DNA from: Phaeobacter italicus
Lineage (GTDB): Bacteria; Pseudomonadota; Alphaproteobacteria; Rhodobacterales; Rhodobacteraceae
Assembly: GCF_001258055.1 (NCBI RefSeq)
Contig: NZ_CVRM01000022.1
Location: forward strand, 248,001-312,000
Length of the DNA stretch: 64,000 nt
Reading direction: 5' to 3'
Numbering within the stretch: position 1 is the stretch's first letter; each line of letters begins with the position of its first letter. A program made the translations under genes and the position numbers. The notes under the pieces are model-generated. The model was not told where the DNA came from, did not search any database, and saw only the letters and a list, made by a program, of their open reading frames with translations. Below, piece after piece: positions 1-11,687 of the stretch.

Positions 1-1373
1 TGCCGAACACCCTGGAGAACGCCAATGGCGAGACCCTGGTTGTTGGCCGTAACATGAAGCTGATCATTCAGGACGAGCACGGCGAAGAGCGCGCCAGCCA
101 CAAGCTGGGCTACGGCTCCAAGCTGTTCGTCAAGGAAGGCCAGACCGTTGCCCGTGGCGACAAGCTGTTCGAATGGGATCCCTACACCCTGCCGATCATC
201 GCCGAGAAGCCTGGTACCGCAAAATACGTCGACCTGGTTTCGGGTCTGGCGGTCCGCGACGAAACCGACGAAGCCACAGGCATGACCCAGAAGATCGTGA
301 TCGACTGGCGTGCGGCTCCGAAGGGTGCAGACCTCAAGCCGGAAATCATCCTGGTGGATGCAGATGGCGAACCGGTCCGCAACGATCAGGGCAACCCGGT
401 TCACTACCCGATGTCCGTGGACGCGATCCTGTCCTGCGACGATGGTCAGCAGATCATGGCAGGTGACGTTGTTGCGCGTATCCCGCGTGAAGGCGCCAAG
501 ACCAAGGACATCACCGGTGGTCTGCCGCGTGTTGCGGAACTGTTCGAAGCCCGTCGTCCCAAGGACCACGCGATCATCGCCGAAATCGATGGTTACGTGC
601 GCTTTGGCCGCGACTACAAGAACAAGCGTCGCATCACCATCGAGCCTGCAGACGAGTCGATGGATGCCGTCGAATACATGGTGCCCAAGGGCAAGCACAT
701 TCCGGTTCAGGAAGGTGACTACGTCCAGAAGGGTGACTACATCATGGACGGTAACCCGGCACCGCACGACATCCTGTCGATCATGGGCGTTGAAGCGCTC
801 GCAAACTACATGATCGACGAAGTTCAGGACGTCTATCGACTGCAGGGTGTGAAGATCAACGACAAGCACATCGAGGTGATCGTTCGCCAGATGCTGCAAA
901 AGTGGGAGATCTCCGACTCCGGCGACACCACGCTGCTCAAGGGCGAGCACGTGGACAAGCAAGAGTTCGACACCGCCAACGAAAAGGCGCTGGCCCGTGG
1001 CAAGCGTCCTGCTCAGGGTGAGCCGATCCTGCTTGGTATCACCAAGGCGTCGCTGCAGACCCGCTCGTTCATCTCGGCGGCCTCCTTCCAGGAGACCACG
1101 CGCGTGCTCACCGAAGCGTCGGTTCAGGGCAAACGCGACAAGCTGGTCGGTCTGAAGGAAAACGTCATCGTGGGTCGCCTGATCCCGGCGGGTACCGGTG
1201 GCGCGACACAGCGTGTTCGCCAGATCGCGCAGGGTCGTGACAACGTCGTCCTCGAGGCACGCCGCGAGGAAGCAGAAGCCGCTGCCGCACTGGCCGCACC
1301 CTCTGCAGATGACGTCATGATGGGTGATGAAGGTCTCGACAACCTGGTCGACACCCCGGAAAGCCGCGATTGA
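1..1373 (+). CDS. rpoC: DNA-directed RNA polymerase subunit beta', 3' part
   Basis: This is the C-terminal third of RNA polymerase beta', open from the left edge (frame starts at base 3) to TGA at 1371-1373; the start lies outside the window. Recognisable segments include [15 protein letters not shown], the block [16 protein letters not shown], and the highly conserved [15 protein letters not shown] followed by [19 protein letters not shown] near the C terminus. Beta' carries the catalytic magnesium site in its missing N-terminal part and the jaw and trigger-loop surroundings in this part. A strong terminator follows 27 bases downstream, so rpoC ends its own operon here and is not co-transcribed with rpsL. 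Confidence 0.98.
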   Translation, partial: PNTLENANGETLVVGRNMKLIIQDEHGEERASHKLGYGSKLFVKEGQTVARGDKLFEWDPYTLPIIAEKPGTAKYVDLVSGLAVRDETDEATGMTQKIVIDWRAAPKGADLKPEIILVDADGEPVRNDQGNPVHYPMSVDAILSCDDGQQIMAGDVVARIPREGAKTKDITGGLPRVAELFEARRPKDHAIIAEIDGYVRFGRDYKNKRRITIEPADESMDAVEYMVPKGKHIPVQEGDYVQKGDYIMDGNPAPHDILSIMGVEALANYMIDEVQDVYRLQGVKINDKHIEVIVRQMLQKWEISDSGDTTLLKGEHVDKQEFDTANEKALARGKRPAQGEPILLGITKASLQTRSFISAASFQETTRVLTEASVQGKRDKLVGLKENVIVGRLIPAGTGGATQRVRQIAQGRDNVVLEARREEAEAAAALAAPSADDVMMGDEGLDNLVDTPESRD

Positions 1374-1400
1374 TCCTGATCGGACGATCTGAATGATTTG

Positions 1401-1434
1401 GCCCCTCGCAGCGCAGGTTGCGGGGGGCTTTTTG
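1401..1434 (+). terminator. rho-independent terminator of rpoC
   Basis: A 10-base stem (1401-1410 with 1419-1428, one G-T pair) is followed by a run of T. It sits just after the rpoC stop codon. Confidence 0.9.
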
Positions 1435-1541
1435 TTTGGCAACGGTGCATTCCTCCTCTTCCCAAATCAGGGCGGCGGTGCTCTCTTGCCGGGCAGCATG
1501 TTTGAGCACGAAGACCGCCGTCACATTTGGGGCCGCTTTGA

Positions 1542-2366
1542 ATGACCATTGATCTGAGCATTGTTGGTGTCGTCCGTTTTTCGGTCCTGACCTCCACCTA
1601 TTATTCCGAGCGCTTCCCAACGCTGGAGGAAAAGGCCGCTCATCTGTTTTCGCCGCAACGGATGGAGCTGCGTCTGCGTGTGTTTGAACGGCTGTGTCTC
1701 CGTTCGATCCGGCGACAAACGGATCAGGGGTTTCATCTGGTCGTTGTCACCGCCGAAGACATGCCCGTTCCCTATCTGGAACGCCTGCACGATCTGGTCG
1801 GAGGGGCGGACAACATCACCCTGCTGCCGGTCGGAGCAAGCAACCACTACGGCACCCTGCGCAGGGCGTATGATCTCGTCCCCAGTCACGGCGCGAGCCA
1901 TCGGCTATTGTTTCGACTGGATGACGATGACGCCGTTGATCTGGATTACATTGCCCGCAACCGGCGTCTGGCAATGGGGTTGATCCCTCTGCAAGGTGAG
2001 CAGACGCCTTTCATCCTGGCGAACAATCGGGGGATTTATCTGCGTCGGACAGAGGGCCCTGACGGCCCGCAGGACGAAATCTTTGATGCCTGCGAAAAGG
2101 CACCTCTCTCAGTGGGCGCCGCACTCGTTGCCCAGGTTGGCTACGGGCCCAACCCCTACCGCTTCAATCACCGCAAATTTGCCCAGCACTGGAACACATT
2201 CTCCGACATTTCGGTGCCAGGTTTTGTGCGCACAATCCACGGCGACAACAAATCCAGCCCCGCGCAGATGGGCATCACCCACAAACAAAGCGACGCCGAA
2301 ATTGCCGCGGATCTCAAACGTCACTTTGACCTCACCCCCCAACAGCTCAAGGATGTCCTGCCATGA
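1542..2366 (+). CDS. putative rhamnosyltransferase-like glycosyltransferase (copy 1)
   Basis: The 274-residue protein resembles the 'putative rhamnosyl transferase' family (Pfam Rhamno_transf). It opens with a beta-strand and VGVVRFSVL, then a GT-A-like core with an acidic cluster FRLDDDD at residues 125-130, which plausibly binds a nucleotide-sugar metal ion. The C-terminal part has FVRTIHGDNKS, which is matched by FVRTLNGHNDS in the protein encoded at 3271-4047, so the two are paralogues. It has no signal peptide and is probably cytoplasmic. The ATG at 1542 fits the N terminus of the paralogue. Its stop overlaps the start of the next gene by 4 bases, so the two are translationally coupled. 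Sugar substrate and acceptor are unknown. Confidence 0.75.
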   Translation: MTIDLSIVGVVRFSVLTSTYYSERFPTLEEKAAHLFSPQRMELRLRVFERLCLRSIRRQTDQGFHLVVVTAEDMPVPYLERLHDLVGGADNITLLPVGASNHYGTLRRAYDLVPSHGASHRLLFRLDDDDAVDLDYIARNRRLAMGLIPLQGEQTPFILANNRGIYLRRTEGPDGPQDEIFDACEKAPLSVGAALVAQVGYGPNPYRFNHRKFAQHWNTFSDISVPGFVRTIHGDNKSSPAQMGITHKQSDAEIAADLKRHFDLTPQQLKDVLP

Positions 2367-3250
2367 TCTCTGCGCTGACCGCGAACCAGAAAGGCGCGCT
2401 CCTGATGATGGGGAGCATGGCGGGCTTCACGCTCAATGACGGGTTCATCAAACTTCTCGGCCAGAATTTGCCTTTGTCCCAGATCCTGACATTGCGCGGA
2501 CTGCTGGTCTCTGTCCTCATCTTCGGCCTTGCGCGTGCCCTTGGCGCCCTACGGCTCAACCTGTCGCGCAGGGATTGGGGATTGGTCATTGGTCGCAGCG
2601 TGGCAGAGGCTGTGACCACATATTTCTTTCTCAGCGCCCTGATGGTGATGCCCATCGCCAATATCACCGCCATTCTGCAGATGCTGCCACTGACCGTCAC
2701 GCTGGCAGCGGTGCTGGTCTTTGGCGAAACCGTGGGCTGGCGGCGGTCGCTGGCGATTGCAGCAGGCTTTCTGGGGATGTTGTTGATCGTGCGGCCCGGC
2801 CCCAATGGATTTGACAGCGGCACCGGCTATGCCATCGCAGCGGTGGCCTGTATCACCGCCCGCGATCTTTTCACCCGTCGTCTGTCGGCAGAGGTGCCAT
2901 CCATGACGGTCTCTCTGGTGGCTGCTCTATCGGTTACGGCCTTTGGCGCGCTCTGGGGTTTGGGGGAAGACTGGCAACCGATCAGCTACGACGCTGGTGC
3001 AATGCTTCTTGGGGCGTCGGGGATGATCTTTGTCGGCTACCTTTTTTCGGTCATGGCCATGCGGGTGGGGGATGTCTCTGCGGTTGCGCCCTTCCGTTAC
3101 ACGGGCCTGTTGTGGGCTTTGCTTCTTGGCTGGGCAGTCTTCGACAGCTGGCCTGATGCGCTCACCTTGGTGGGGGCCGCAATCGTGGTGGCGGCCGGGG
3201 TTTTCAGCCTGATGCGCGAAGCCCCCCGTCGCATCAGCGAGCCCGAGTAA
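2363..3250 (+). CDS. EamA/DMT-superfamily permease
   Basis: The 295-residue, strongly hydrophobic protein has about ten predicted membrane segments arranged as two EamA repeats. Typical features are the N-terminal KGALLMMGSMAGFTLNDGFIK, an ending such as GFLGMLLIVRPG after the first repeat, and PFRYTGLLWALLLGWAVF with a second VVAAGVF ending in the second. The drug/metabolite transporter superfamily exports or exchanges small metabolites across the inner membrane; the substrate cannot be predicted. It overlaps the upstream glycosyltransferase-like gene by ATGA, which indicates one operon. A convergent gene begins 20 bases after its stop, with a CCGCCGC/GCGGCGG inverted repeat (3253-3280) at the junction. 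Confidence 0.85.
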   Translation: MISALTANQKGALLMMGSMAGFTLNDGFIKLLGQNLPLSQILTLRGLLVSVLIFGLARALGALRLNLSRRDWGLVIGRSVAEAVTTYFFLSALMVMPIANITAILQMLPLTVTLAAVLVFGETVGWRRSLAIAAGFLGMLLIVRPGPNGFDSGTGYAIAAVACITARDLFTRRLSAEVPSMTVSLVAALSVTAFGALWGLGEDWQPISYDAGAMLLGASGMIFVGYLFSVMAMRVGDVSAVAPFRYTGLLWALLLGWAVFDSWPDALTLVGAAIVVAAGVFSLMREAPRRISEPE

Positions 3251-3270
3251 CCCCGCCGCACGGCGCTCCG

Positions 3271-4047
3271 TCAGCGGCGGATCGCAAAACGCGCGTCAAA
3301 TTCGGCAAGGCCAGCTGCGTCAAGGCGCTGCAGGTCTGGCTCCTTCGCGCCTTTCTGGCGGGAATCATTGTGACCATTCAGGGTCCGAACGAACATCGGC
3401 GCATCCGGCAGCGTGATGGCGGGCATGAAGCGCGCAAGCCGGTGATGGGCAAAGTTCATGATCGTCTGGCGACAGCCCGGTGCGACATACATCCCCAGCG
3501 CTGCCACGAAATAGGGGTGATGCCCCAGCGCTGCGTGGATCCCGTTATCCTCCAGCCGGGCGACATAGCCCTGGCAGAAATCGATCGCGATGGTCTGATG
3601 GTTCGCAATCAACCCGCTGCAATCGCCGACGGTCTGGCGGAGCCGTTCGACAAAATCCACGGAAACCGCATCATCATCGTCATGGCGAAACTGCAGGCAG
3701 GGTGCTTCAGGATTGCGCCGTGCGTCATTCAGCACCTGTTTCATCACATCGCGATGCCGCCCGGGCGCGGCCGCCACGATCTGCACCTGCGGCATATCCG
3801 CAACCATGGCCTCCAGCCGGTTACGGTAGCGATCAGGCAGGCTGTCACCAACCAGGGTCACAAGGGTGAAATCAGGATCGGTCTGTTCCCGCAGGCAGGG
3901 CAGGGCGACCGTTTCCATTAGATGAAACCGCTCCTCCATCCGCTCCTCAGCGTAGAGGTAGGCAATGCGCTCTTCGATACTGTCGTGTTCAACCTGAAAG
4001 CCGCCCACCGCCGGATACGAAAAACGGCATAGACCGATCACCTGCAT
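3271..4047 (-). CDS. putative rhamnosyltransferase-like glycosyltransferase (copy 2)
   Basis: The 258-residue protein is in the same family as the gene at 1542-2366. It begins MQVIGLCRFSYP, has an aspartate cluster RHDDDDAVSVDF at residues 121-132 in place of FRLDDDDAVDLDY, and ends with an APMFVRTLNGHNDSRQKGA segment. The longer reading frame upstream has no family similarity. The ATG at 4047 is preceded by an AGGG-type ribosome site and matches the start of the paralogue, so it was chosen. The gene is convergent with the EamA permease, so although the three genes form a functional-looking block, this copy is transcribed separately. Substrate unknown. Confidence 0.72.
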   Translation of the reverse strand: MQVIGLCRFSYPAVGGFQVEHDSIEERIAYLYAEERMEERFHLMETVALPCLREQTDPDFTLVTLVGDSLPDRYRNRLEAMVADMPQVQIVAAAPGRHRDVMKQVLNDARRNPEAPCLQFRHDDDDAVSVDFVERLRQTVGDCSGLIANHQTIAIDFCQGYVARLEDNGIHAALGHHPYFVAALGMYVAPGCRQTIMNFAHHRLARFMPAITLPDAPMFVRTLNGHNDSRQKGAKEPDLQRLDAAGLAEFDARFAIRR

Positions 4048-4223
4048 TGCCCTAAATCCCTGCTGAACGCGACCTTGATGGCTGGCCGTCTGCTGTCTGT
4101 TTCGCTGGCAACTATGCACCGGGCCGGAAACCGCAGCAACACGGCAGCGGGCCGACCCCGTGGGAACGGGGCAGGCGCCCCCAAACCCACCCACCAGCCA
4201 GGCCGTTGCCAGAGGGGGCGCTG
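4048..4223. other. divergent intergenic segment
   Basis: This lies between the start of the minus-strand glycosyltransferase-like gene and the rpsL promoter. No credible gene was found. It presumably holds the promoter of the minus-strand gene, but no clear -35/-10 pair was seen for it. Confidence 0.4.
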
Positions 4224-4252
4224 TTGACATCAGGCGCGACTCCCCATATACG
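4224..4252 (+). promoter_or_regulatory. sigma70-type promoter of the str operon
   Basis: TTGACA (4224-4229), a spacer of exactly 17 bases, then TATACG (4247-4252). It points to rpsL and predicts a leader of about 225 bases (about 4259-4483) in which no gene is evident. The same layout recurs ahead of rpsJ, rpmC and rplO. Confidence 0.75.
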
Positions 4253-4483
4253 CCCGCCTATCCGGCAACCGGGGGTCGCCCCAAAAGCCGATATCAAAAT
4301 CAAAGTGGCTCAAGATCTCGTGCGCCTATTTGCGCGGATCCTCTGTAAACCCACCGCGTCGTTCACCTCGGAATGGGAACGATTGCGGTTTTTGCGCTTG
4401 CGGACGCGTAAGTGCGACAAGTTTAGCCGTACGTTCAAGGACGTGCATGACACATGTGTTGTTGAGACGGGGAAAGAACCGGA

Positions 4484-4855
4484 ATGCCAACGATCCAACA
4501 GCTGATCCGCAAGCCGCGGCAGCCGAAAGTAAAACGCTCGAAGTCCATGCACCTGGAACAGTGCCCGCAAAAGCGCGGCGTCTGCACCCGTGTATACACC
4601 ACCACTCCGAAGAAACCGAACTCCGCTATGCGGAAGGTTGCGAAGGTTCGCCTGACCAACGGTTTCGAAGTGATCTCCTACATCCCCGGTGAAAGCCACA
4701 ACCTTCAGGAACACTCCGTGGTTCTGATCCGTGGCGGCCGTGTAAAAGACCTTCCCGGTGTTCGTTACCACATCCTGCGTGGTGTTCTGGATACCCAGGG
4801 CGTCAAAGACCGTAAGCAACGCCGCTCCAAGTACGGCGCGAAGCGTCCTAAGTAA
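4484..4855 (+). CDS. rpsL: 30S ribosomal protein S12
   Basis: The 123-residue protein has the invariant [10 protein letters not shown] and [12 protein letters not shown] segments. S12 sits at the decoding centre of the small subunit and controls tRNA selection fidelity. Lys43 and Lys88, the positions changed in classic streptomycin-resistant mutants, are wild type. It is the first gene of the str operon, 15 bases ahead of rpsG, and follows a GGGGAAAG ribosome site. Transcription most likely begins at the promoter at 4224-4252. Confidence 0.99.
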   Translation: MPTIQQLIRKPRQPKVKRSKSMHLEQCPQKRGVCTRVYTTTPKKPNSAMRKVAKVRLTNGFEVISYIPGESHNLQEHSVVLIRGGRVKDLPGVRYHILRGVLDTQGVKDRKQRRSKYGAKRPK

Positions 4856-4870
4856 GAAGGATATTGATAA

Positions 4871-5341
<471 letters not shown>

Positions 5342-5359
5342 CCCAAGAGGCTCCGACCT

Positions 5360-7480
<2,121 letters not shown>

Positions 7481-7543
7481 GCGTACCGACATTGAAGGGT
7501 TCGCGCTCCGCGCGTGCCCTTCTCAACACAAAAGGAGGCCATT

Positions 7544-8719
7544 ATGGCTAAGGAAAAGTTTGAACGTACAAAACCGCACGTCAACATCGGCACCATCGGC
7601 CACGTTGACCACGGCAAAACCACGCTGACCGCAGCGATCACCAAGTACTTCGGTGACTTCAAAGCCTACGACCAGATCGACGGCGCACCGGAAGAAAAAG
7701 CACGCGGCATCACCATCTCCACCGCACACGTGGAATATGAAACCGCAGACCGTCACTACGCACACGTCGACTGCCCCGGCCACGCTGACTATGTGAAAAA
7801 CATGATCACCGGTGCGGCGCAGATGGACGGCGCGATCCTGGTTGTGAACGCAGCTGACGGCCCGATGCCGCAGACCCGCGAGCACATCCTGCTGGGCCGC
7901 CAGGTTGGCATCCCGAAGATGGTCGTGTTCATGAACAAGGTTGACCAGGTTGACGACGAAGAGCTGCTCGAGCTCGTCGAAATGGAAATCCGTGAACTGC
8001 TGTCCTCCTACGACTACCCGGGCGACGATATCCCGATCGTTGCAGGTTCCGCTCTGGCGGCGATGGAAGGCAACAAGCCTGAGATCGGCGAAGAGAAAAT
8101 CAAGGAACTGATGGCGGCTGTTGACGAATACATCGACACCCCCGAGCGCGCTGTTGACCAGCCGTTCCTGATGCCGATCGAAGATGTGTTCTCGATCTCC
8201 GGCCGTGGTACCGTTGTGACCGGTCGTGTTGAGCGCGGCGTGATCAACGTTGGCGACGCGATCGAGATCGTTGGTATCCGTGACACCACCAACACCACCT
8301 GTACCGGTGTTGAAATGTTCCGCAAGCTGCTGGACCGTGGTGAAGCAGGCGACAACATCGGCGCGCTGCTGCGTGGTGTTGACCGTGACGGCGTTGAGCG
8401 TGGTCAGGTTCTGTGTAAGCCGGGTTCCGTGAAGCCGCACACCAAGTTCGAAGCTGAGGCCTACATCCTCACCAAAGAAGAAGGTGGTCGTCACACCCCG
8501 TTCTTCGCGAACTACCGTCCGCAGTTCTACTTCCGCACCACCGACGTGACCGGCACCGTGACCCTGCCGGAAGGCACCGAGATGGTTATGCCGGGCGACA
8601 ACCTGAAGTTCGACGTTGAACTGATCGCACCGATCGCGATGGAGCAGGGCCTGCGCTTCGCGATCCGCGAAGGCGGCCGCACCGTCGGCGCCGGCGTTGT
8701 GTCGAAGATCACTGAATAA
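7544..8719 (+). CDS. tuf: elongation factor Tu
   Basis: The 391-residue GTPase delivers aminoacyl-tRNA to the ribosome. Motifs are G19-HVDHGKTT (residues 19-27), DCPGHADY (from 76) and NKVD (131-134), followed by the two beta-barrel domains. The start at 7544 ([12 protein letters not shown]) was chosen over an in-frame upstream ATG because a perfect AAAGGAGG ribosome site (7531-7538) lies at the right distance. It is 63 bases after fusA and is closed by a strong terminator. Many Alphaproteobacteria carry a second tuf near secE, which is not in this window. Confidence 0.99.
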   Translation: MAKEKFERTKPHVNIGTIGHVDHGKTTLTAAITKYFGDFKAYDQIDGAPEEKARGITISTAHVEYETADRHYAHVDCPGHADYVKNMITGAAQMDGAILVVNAADGPMPQTREHILLGRQVGIPKMVVFMNKVDQVDDEELLELVEMEIRELLSSYDYPGDDIPIVAGSALAAMEGNKPEIGEEKIKELMAAVDEYIDTPERAVDQPFLMPIEDVFSISGRGTVVTGRVERGVINVGDAIEIVGIRDTTNTTCTGVEMFRKLLDRGEAGDNIGALLRGVDRDGVERGQVLCKPGSVKPHTKFEAEAYILTKEEGGRHTPFFANYRPQFYFRTTDVTGTVTLPEGTEMVMPGDNLKFDVELIAPIAMEQGLRFAIREGGRTVGAGVVSKITE

Positions 8720-8734
8720 TTCGCTCTAGCGAAT
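8719..8734. repeat. 7-base inverted repeat at the tuf stop codon
   Basis: ATTCGCT-CT-AGCGAAT begins on the last base of the tuf stop codon, directly before the terminator stem. Confidence 0.6.
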
Positions 8735-8745
8735 GATCAGATGAG

Positions 8746-8774
8746 AAAGGGCGCCCGATGGGCGCCCTTTTTTG
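8746..8774 (+). terminator. rho-independent terminator of tuf
   Basis: A GC-rich self-complementary stem (GGGCGCC with GGCGCCC, extended by A/T pairs) ends in a run of six T, 27 bases after the tuf stop codon. Confidence 0.92.
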
Positions 8775-8810
8775 TTTGAATTCAATGATCCCGAGACGCA
8801 CATGCAAAGA

Positions 8811-8929
8811 GTTTCCAAAATCACTGAGTAATTTTGGAAACAGTGGCGACAGGCGGTTTTCCATCGGAAAACCGCTGAGAGCCACACGGTTCTGATTATA
8901 GAAAGGGCCTCCCTCGGAGGCCCTTTTTC
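8811..8929 (+). ncRNA. candidate structured RNA: two perfect hairpins and a terminator
   Basis: Three hairpins follow one another with no gene between them. An 11-base perfect stem with a 9-base loop (8811-8821 with 8831-8841) comes first. A 10-base perfect stem with a 3-base ATC loop (8853-8862 with 8866-8875) comes second. Third is an intrinsic terminator with stem 8905-8912/8916-8923 and a T run to 8929. Because tuf already has its own terminator at 8746-8774, this second terminator suggests a separate short transcript of roughly 100-150 bases, or a processed tuf 3' end. No promoter was clear. It may equally be a set of extragenic palindromes. Confidence 0.4.
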
Positions 8930-9081
8930 TTTTGAAATACGTCTGAACAGGGCAGGGACCGGCCTGGGGCCGGAGGCCGTCTTGCAAGAGCTCCGGCGGA
9001 GCTTTTGAGGCCTCAGGGAGCGCCAGCTCCGGTTGAGACGCAATCGCGCCCGTCCTCTAGTCTGGCCGATCGCGGGTCTTG

Positions 9082-9729
9082 ATGCGCATTGAAACACAGT
9101 ATAGTCGGATAAAAATTATTAGAAGGCAGTTAGTTAAGTTGAGACGTCTGTGCTTGTTTCTCGCAATCGCATTGATTGTGAGGGAAGTATTCCTTCAGTG
9201 GCCAAAGGTTGCCAAAGCGGAGTTCGAAGGGAAAGTTTCTCTAAGTGTAACGAACTGGGGGCATGTTCTTTATGATTCTATGCCCGCTGGCACGGACCAC
9301 GGTACTACCTTTATTAAAGTTGAGTATCCTTATGAGTATTCAGAGAGAAAAGAAGTCGTAAGTGTAAGGGTCAAAGGAACAGTGACCTTTCACGATGGGT
9401 TCGTCGAAAAAATAGATGGCCCTTGTCTTCGCCGTGGGTCCGCCAGCCTAAACAAAGTCGCACGCATTCTTCGAGAAGAAAAAGAGGGCGCACATCTTTC
9501 TCCAGTTTGCTTTATGGAGCTAAACCATCGAATTTTGTACGATAGGAAGCCTCGCTCGGAGTGGAAGGCTGGGGATGGCCCTCACACGGCACTAGATGAC
9601 GACACTCGCTACGAGGCGTTGTCGGCTGTGGTGACGCCTAAAAGGGTAAAGCTAGAGCCGATTGTACTTGTGGCATTCAAGCCGACAAAATTGCAAATAG
9701 AGATCGAAGACTGGCTTTCGAGAAAGTGA
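9082..9729 (+). CDS. AT-rich orphan protein, single N-terminal membrane anchor
   Basis: I do not recognise this 215-residue protein. After a basic N terminus (RIKIIRRQLVKLRR) comes one hydrophobic helix at about residues 26-40, then a soluble, charged, probably extracytoplasmic domain with two cysteines (DGPC and SPVC) and a C terminus IEIEDWLSRK. Base composition and codon use are visibly AT-richer than the flanking tuf and rpsJ, with codons such as AAA, GTA, TTA and AGA. That suggests horizontal acquisition. The ATG at 9082 was preferred to the adjacent in-frame TTG. It occupies the tuf-rpsJ junction and has no partner gene. No function is proposed. Confidence 0.6.
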   Translation: MRIETQYSRIKIIRRQLVKLRRLCLFLAIALIVREVFLQWPKVAKAEFEGKVSLSVTNWGHVLYDSMPAGTDHGTTFIKVEYPYEYSERKEVVSVRVKGTVTFHDGFVEKIDGPCLRRGSASLNKVARILREEKEGAHLSPVCFMELNHRILYDRKPRSEWKAGDGPHTALDDDTRYEALSAVVTPKRVKLEPIVLVAFKPTKLQIEIEDWLSRK

Positions 9730-9878
9730 ATCCATCTAACTTCATTCTTAAGTCGTAGACGAATTGGAATTAGTGATTGAACGCTCTTTTGTCCACCTTA
9801 ACCATCCTCTAACACTCCCCAGCAAGACCCCAAACCCACCTCGTTCTGCAAACCCAATCATCTACCTCCCAAACCCCC

Positions 9879-9907
9879 TTGCCACACTGGTCCAACAGGC
9901 GTATACG
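9879..9907 (+). promoter_or_regulatory. sigma70-type promoter of the S10 (rpsJ) operon
   Basis: TTGCCA (9879-9884), a 17-base spacer, and TATACG (9902-9907). The expected leader to rpsJ is about 115 bases. Confidence 0.72.
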
Positions 9908-9932
9908 GCGCCATCCCGCTTTGCGGGGCAGA

Positions 9933-9954
9933 GGCGGGGTGATTCCCGCCTTTT
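9933..9954 (+). promoter_or_regulatory. attenuator-like hairpin in the S10 leader
   Basis: A perfect GGCGGG/CCCGCC stem (9933-9938 with 9945-9950) is followed directly by four T. It begins about 20 bases after the predicted transcription start and is preceded by a small CCCGC/GCGGG hairpin. In Escherichia coli the S10 leader is an L4-controlled attenuator. This element occupies the equivalent place but has no evident sequence match to it. Confidence 0.45.
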
Positions 9955-10026
9955 GGGTTCGATGAGGGTACGCGGTGGTCGCATGCCCTCCTCTCAACCC
10001 CAACGCCTGAGAAAAAAGGCACGACT

Positions 10027-10341
10027 ATGCAAAGCCAAAATATCCGTATCCGGCTGAAGGCATTCGACTTCCGCGTACTGGACGCCAGCACGCAGGAAAT
10101 CGTGAACACTGCCAAGCGGACCGGCGCCCAGGTGCGCGGCCCGATCCCCCTGCCGAACAAGATTGAGAAATTCACCGTTCTGCGTGGCCCGCACGTTGAC
10201 AAGAAATCTCGTGACCAGTTCGAGATCCGCACCCACAAGCGGCTCCTGGACATCGTTGATCCGACCCCCCAGACCGTGGACGCGCTGATGAAGCTCGACC
10301 TCGCCGCTGGCGTGGACGTCGAAATCAAGCTGCAATCCTAA
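10027..10341 (+). CDS. rpsJ: 30S ribosomal protein S10
   Basis: The 104-residue protein begins [14 protein letters not shown], as expected for S10, and keeps the [25 protein letters not shown]-type loop contacting 16S rRNA. S10 is in the head of the small subunit and also serves as NusE in transcription antitermination. It is the first gene of the S10 operon and follows the promoter at 9879-9907. The ribosome site is weak (AAAAAAGG at a distance). rplC follows after 18 bases. Confidence 0.99.
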   Translation: MQSQNIRIRLKAFDFRVLDASTQEIVNTAKRTGAQVRGPIPLPNKIEKFTVLRGPHVDKKSRDQFEIRTHKRLLDIVDPTPQTVDALMKLDLAAGVDVEIKLQS

Positions 10342-10359
10342 GATCGGAGGGTAATGAAT

Positions 10360-11073
10360 ATGCGCTCTGGTATTATCGCAAAGAAAGTCGGCATGACCCG
10401 GCTGTTCCTCGAAGACGGCAAGCAGGTTCCTGTGACCGTTCTTCAGCTGGACGGCCTGCAAGTGACCGCACAGCGCACCGAGGAAAAAGACGGCTACACA
10501 GCTGTTCAGCTCGGCGCAGGTTCGGCCAAGGTCAAGCGCGTCTCCAAAGCCATGCGCGGCCACTTCGCAGCAGCGAAGGTTGAGCCCAAGCGCAAGCTGG
10601 TTGAATTCCGCGTGCCTGCTGACGGCCTGATCGAAGTGGGTGCGGAAATCTCCGCAGAGCACTTCCTGGAAGGTCAGAAGGTTGACGTGACCGGCACCTC
10701 CATCGGTAAAGGTTTTGCCGGTGCGATGAAGCGCTGGAACTTTGGTGGTCTGCGCGCCTCGCACGGTGTGTCGATCTCTCACCGTTCCCACGGTTCGACC
10801 GGTCAGTGTCAGGATCCCGGCAAGGTTTTCAAAGGCAAGAAAATGGCCGGCCACATGGGTGCTGCCCGCGTGACCACCCAGAACTTGGAAGTCGTCAAGA
10901 CCGACGCCGATCGTGGCCTGATCATGATCAAAGGCGCCGTTCCCGGCTCCAAAGGTGGCTGGGTCACCGTTAAAGACGCCGTGAAAAAGAAAGCCCCCGA
11001 AGGTCTGCCCTACCCGGCAGCTCTGAAGTCGGCTGCAGCGGAAGAAGTCTCCGCGGAAGGTGGTGAAGCATGA
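10360..11073 (+). CDS. rplC: 50S ribosomal protein L3
   Basis: The 237-residue primary 23S rRNA-binding protein lies near the peptidyl-transferase centre. Signatures are the N-terminal [16 protein letters not shown] and the central [11 protein letters not shown] followed by [22 protein letters not shown]. Two ATG codons six bases apart are available. The second (10360) was chosen because the GGAGG at 10346-10350 is 9 bases from it but only 3 from the first, and because L3 proteins of this group start M-x-R/S-G. It ends with an acidic/alanine tail and overlaps rplD by 4 bases (ATGA). Confidence 0.97.
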   Translation: MRSGIIAKKVGMTRLFLEDGKQVPVTVLQLDGLQVTAQRTEEKDGYTAVQLGAGSAKVKRVSKAMRGHFAAAKVEPKRKLVEFRVPADGLIEVGAEISAEHFLEGQKVDVTGTSIGKGFAGAMKRWNFGGLRASHGVSISHRSHGSTGQCQDPGKVFKGKKMAGHMGAARVTTQNLEVVKTDADRGLIMIKGAVPGSKGGWVTVKDAVKKKAPEGLPYPAALKSAAAEEVSAEGGEA

Positions 11074-11687
11074 AACTTGATGTGATCAAACTGGACGGCG
11101 GCAAAGCCGGCGACATCGAGCTGGATGCAGAGCTGTTCGGCCTGGAGCCGCGCACCGACATCCTGCACCGTGTGGTGCGCTGGCAGCGTAACAACGCGCA
11201 GGCCGGTACCCACAAGGTAAAGACCCGCTCCGAGACCTCCTACTCGACCAAGAAGATCTATCGCCAAAAAGGCACCGGTGGCGCACGTCACGGTGACCGT
11301 AACGCGCCGATCTTCCGCAAGGGTGGTATCTACAAGGGTCCGACCCCGCGTTCGCACGGCCACGATCTGACCAAGAAATTCCGCAAGCTGGGTCTGCGCC
11401 ACGCGCTGTCCGCCAAGGCAAAAGCGGGTGAACTGGTCGTTATTGAGAACGCCGATTCCGAAGGCAAGACCGCCGCTCTGGCCAAACAGGTCAAGGACCT
11501 GGGTTGGAAGCGCGCACTGGTCATCGATGGTGCATCCGTGAACGAGGGCTTTGCCCGCGCCGCGCGCAACATCGAAGGTCTGGATATCCTGCCGACAATG
11601 GGCGCAAACGTCTATGACATCCTGAAGCGTGACACCCTGGTGATCACCAAAGCAGGTGTCGAAGCACTGGAGGCTCGCCTGAAATGA
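11070..11687 (+). CDS. rplD: 50S ribosomal protein L4
   Basis: The 205-residue protein has the L4 fingerprint [20 protein letters not shown] followed by [12 protein letters not shown], the extended loop that lines the peptide exit tunnel. In enterobacteria L4 is also the autogenous regulator of the S10 operon. Here the leader has an attenuator-like hairpin, but regulation by L4 is only inference. It overlaps rplC at its start and rplW at its end by 4 bases each, so the three are translationally coupled. Confidence 0.99.
   Translation: MKLDVIKLDGGKAGDIELDAELFGLEPRTDILHRVVRWQRNNAQAGTHKVKTRSETSYSTKKIYRQKGTGGARHGDRNAPIFRKGGIYKGPTPRSHGHDLTKKFRKLGLRHALSAKAKAGELVVIENADSEGKTAALAKQVKDLGWKRALVIDGASVNEGFARAARNIEGLDILPTMGANVYDILKRDTLVITKAGVEALEARLK

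Noticed and set aside
4484-4855. Streptomycin-resistance allele of rpsL
   Set aside because: Residues 43 and 88 are both lysine, the sensitive type.
10354-10359. First ATG of rplC as the start
   Set aside because: It is only 3 bases from the GGAGG; the ATG at 10360 has ideal spacing and the family N terminus.
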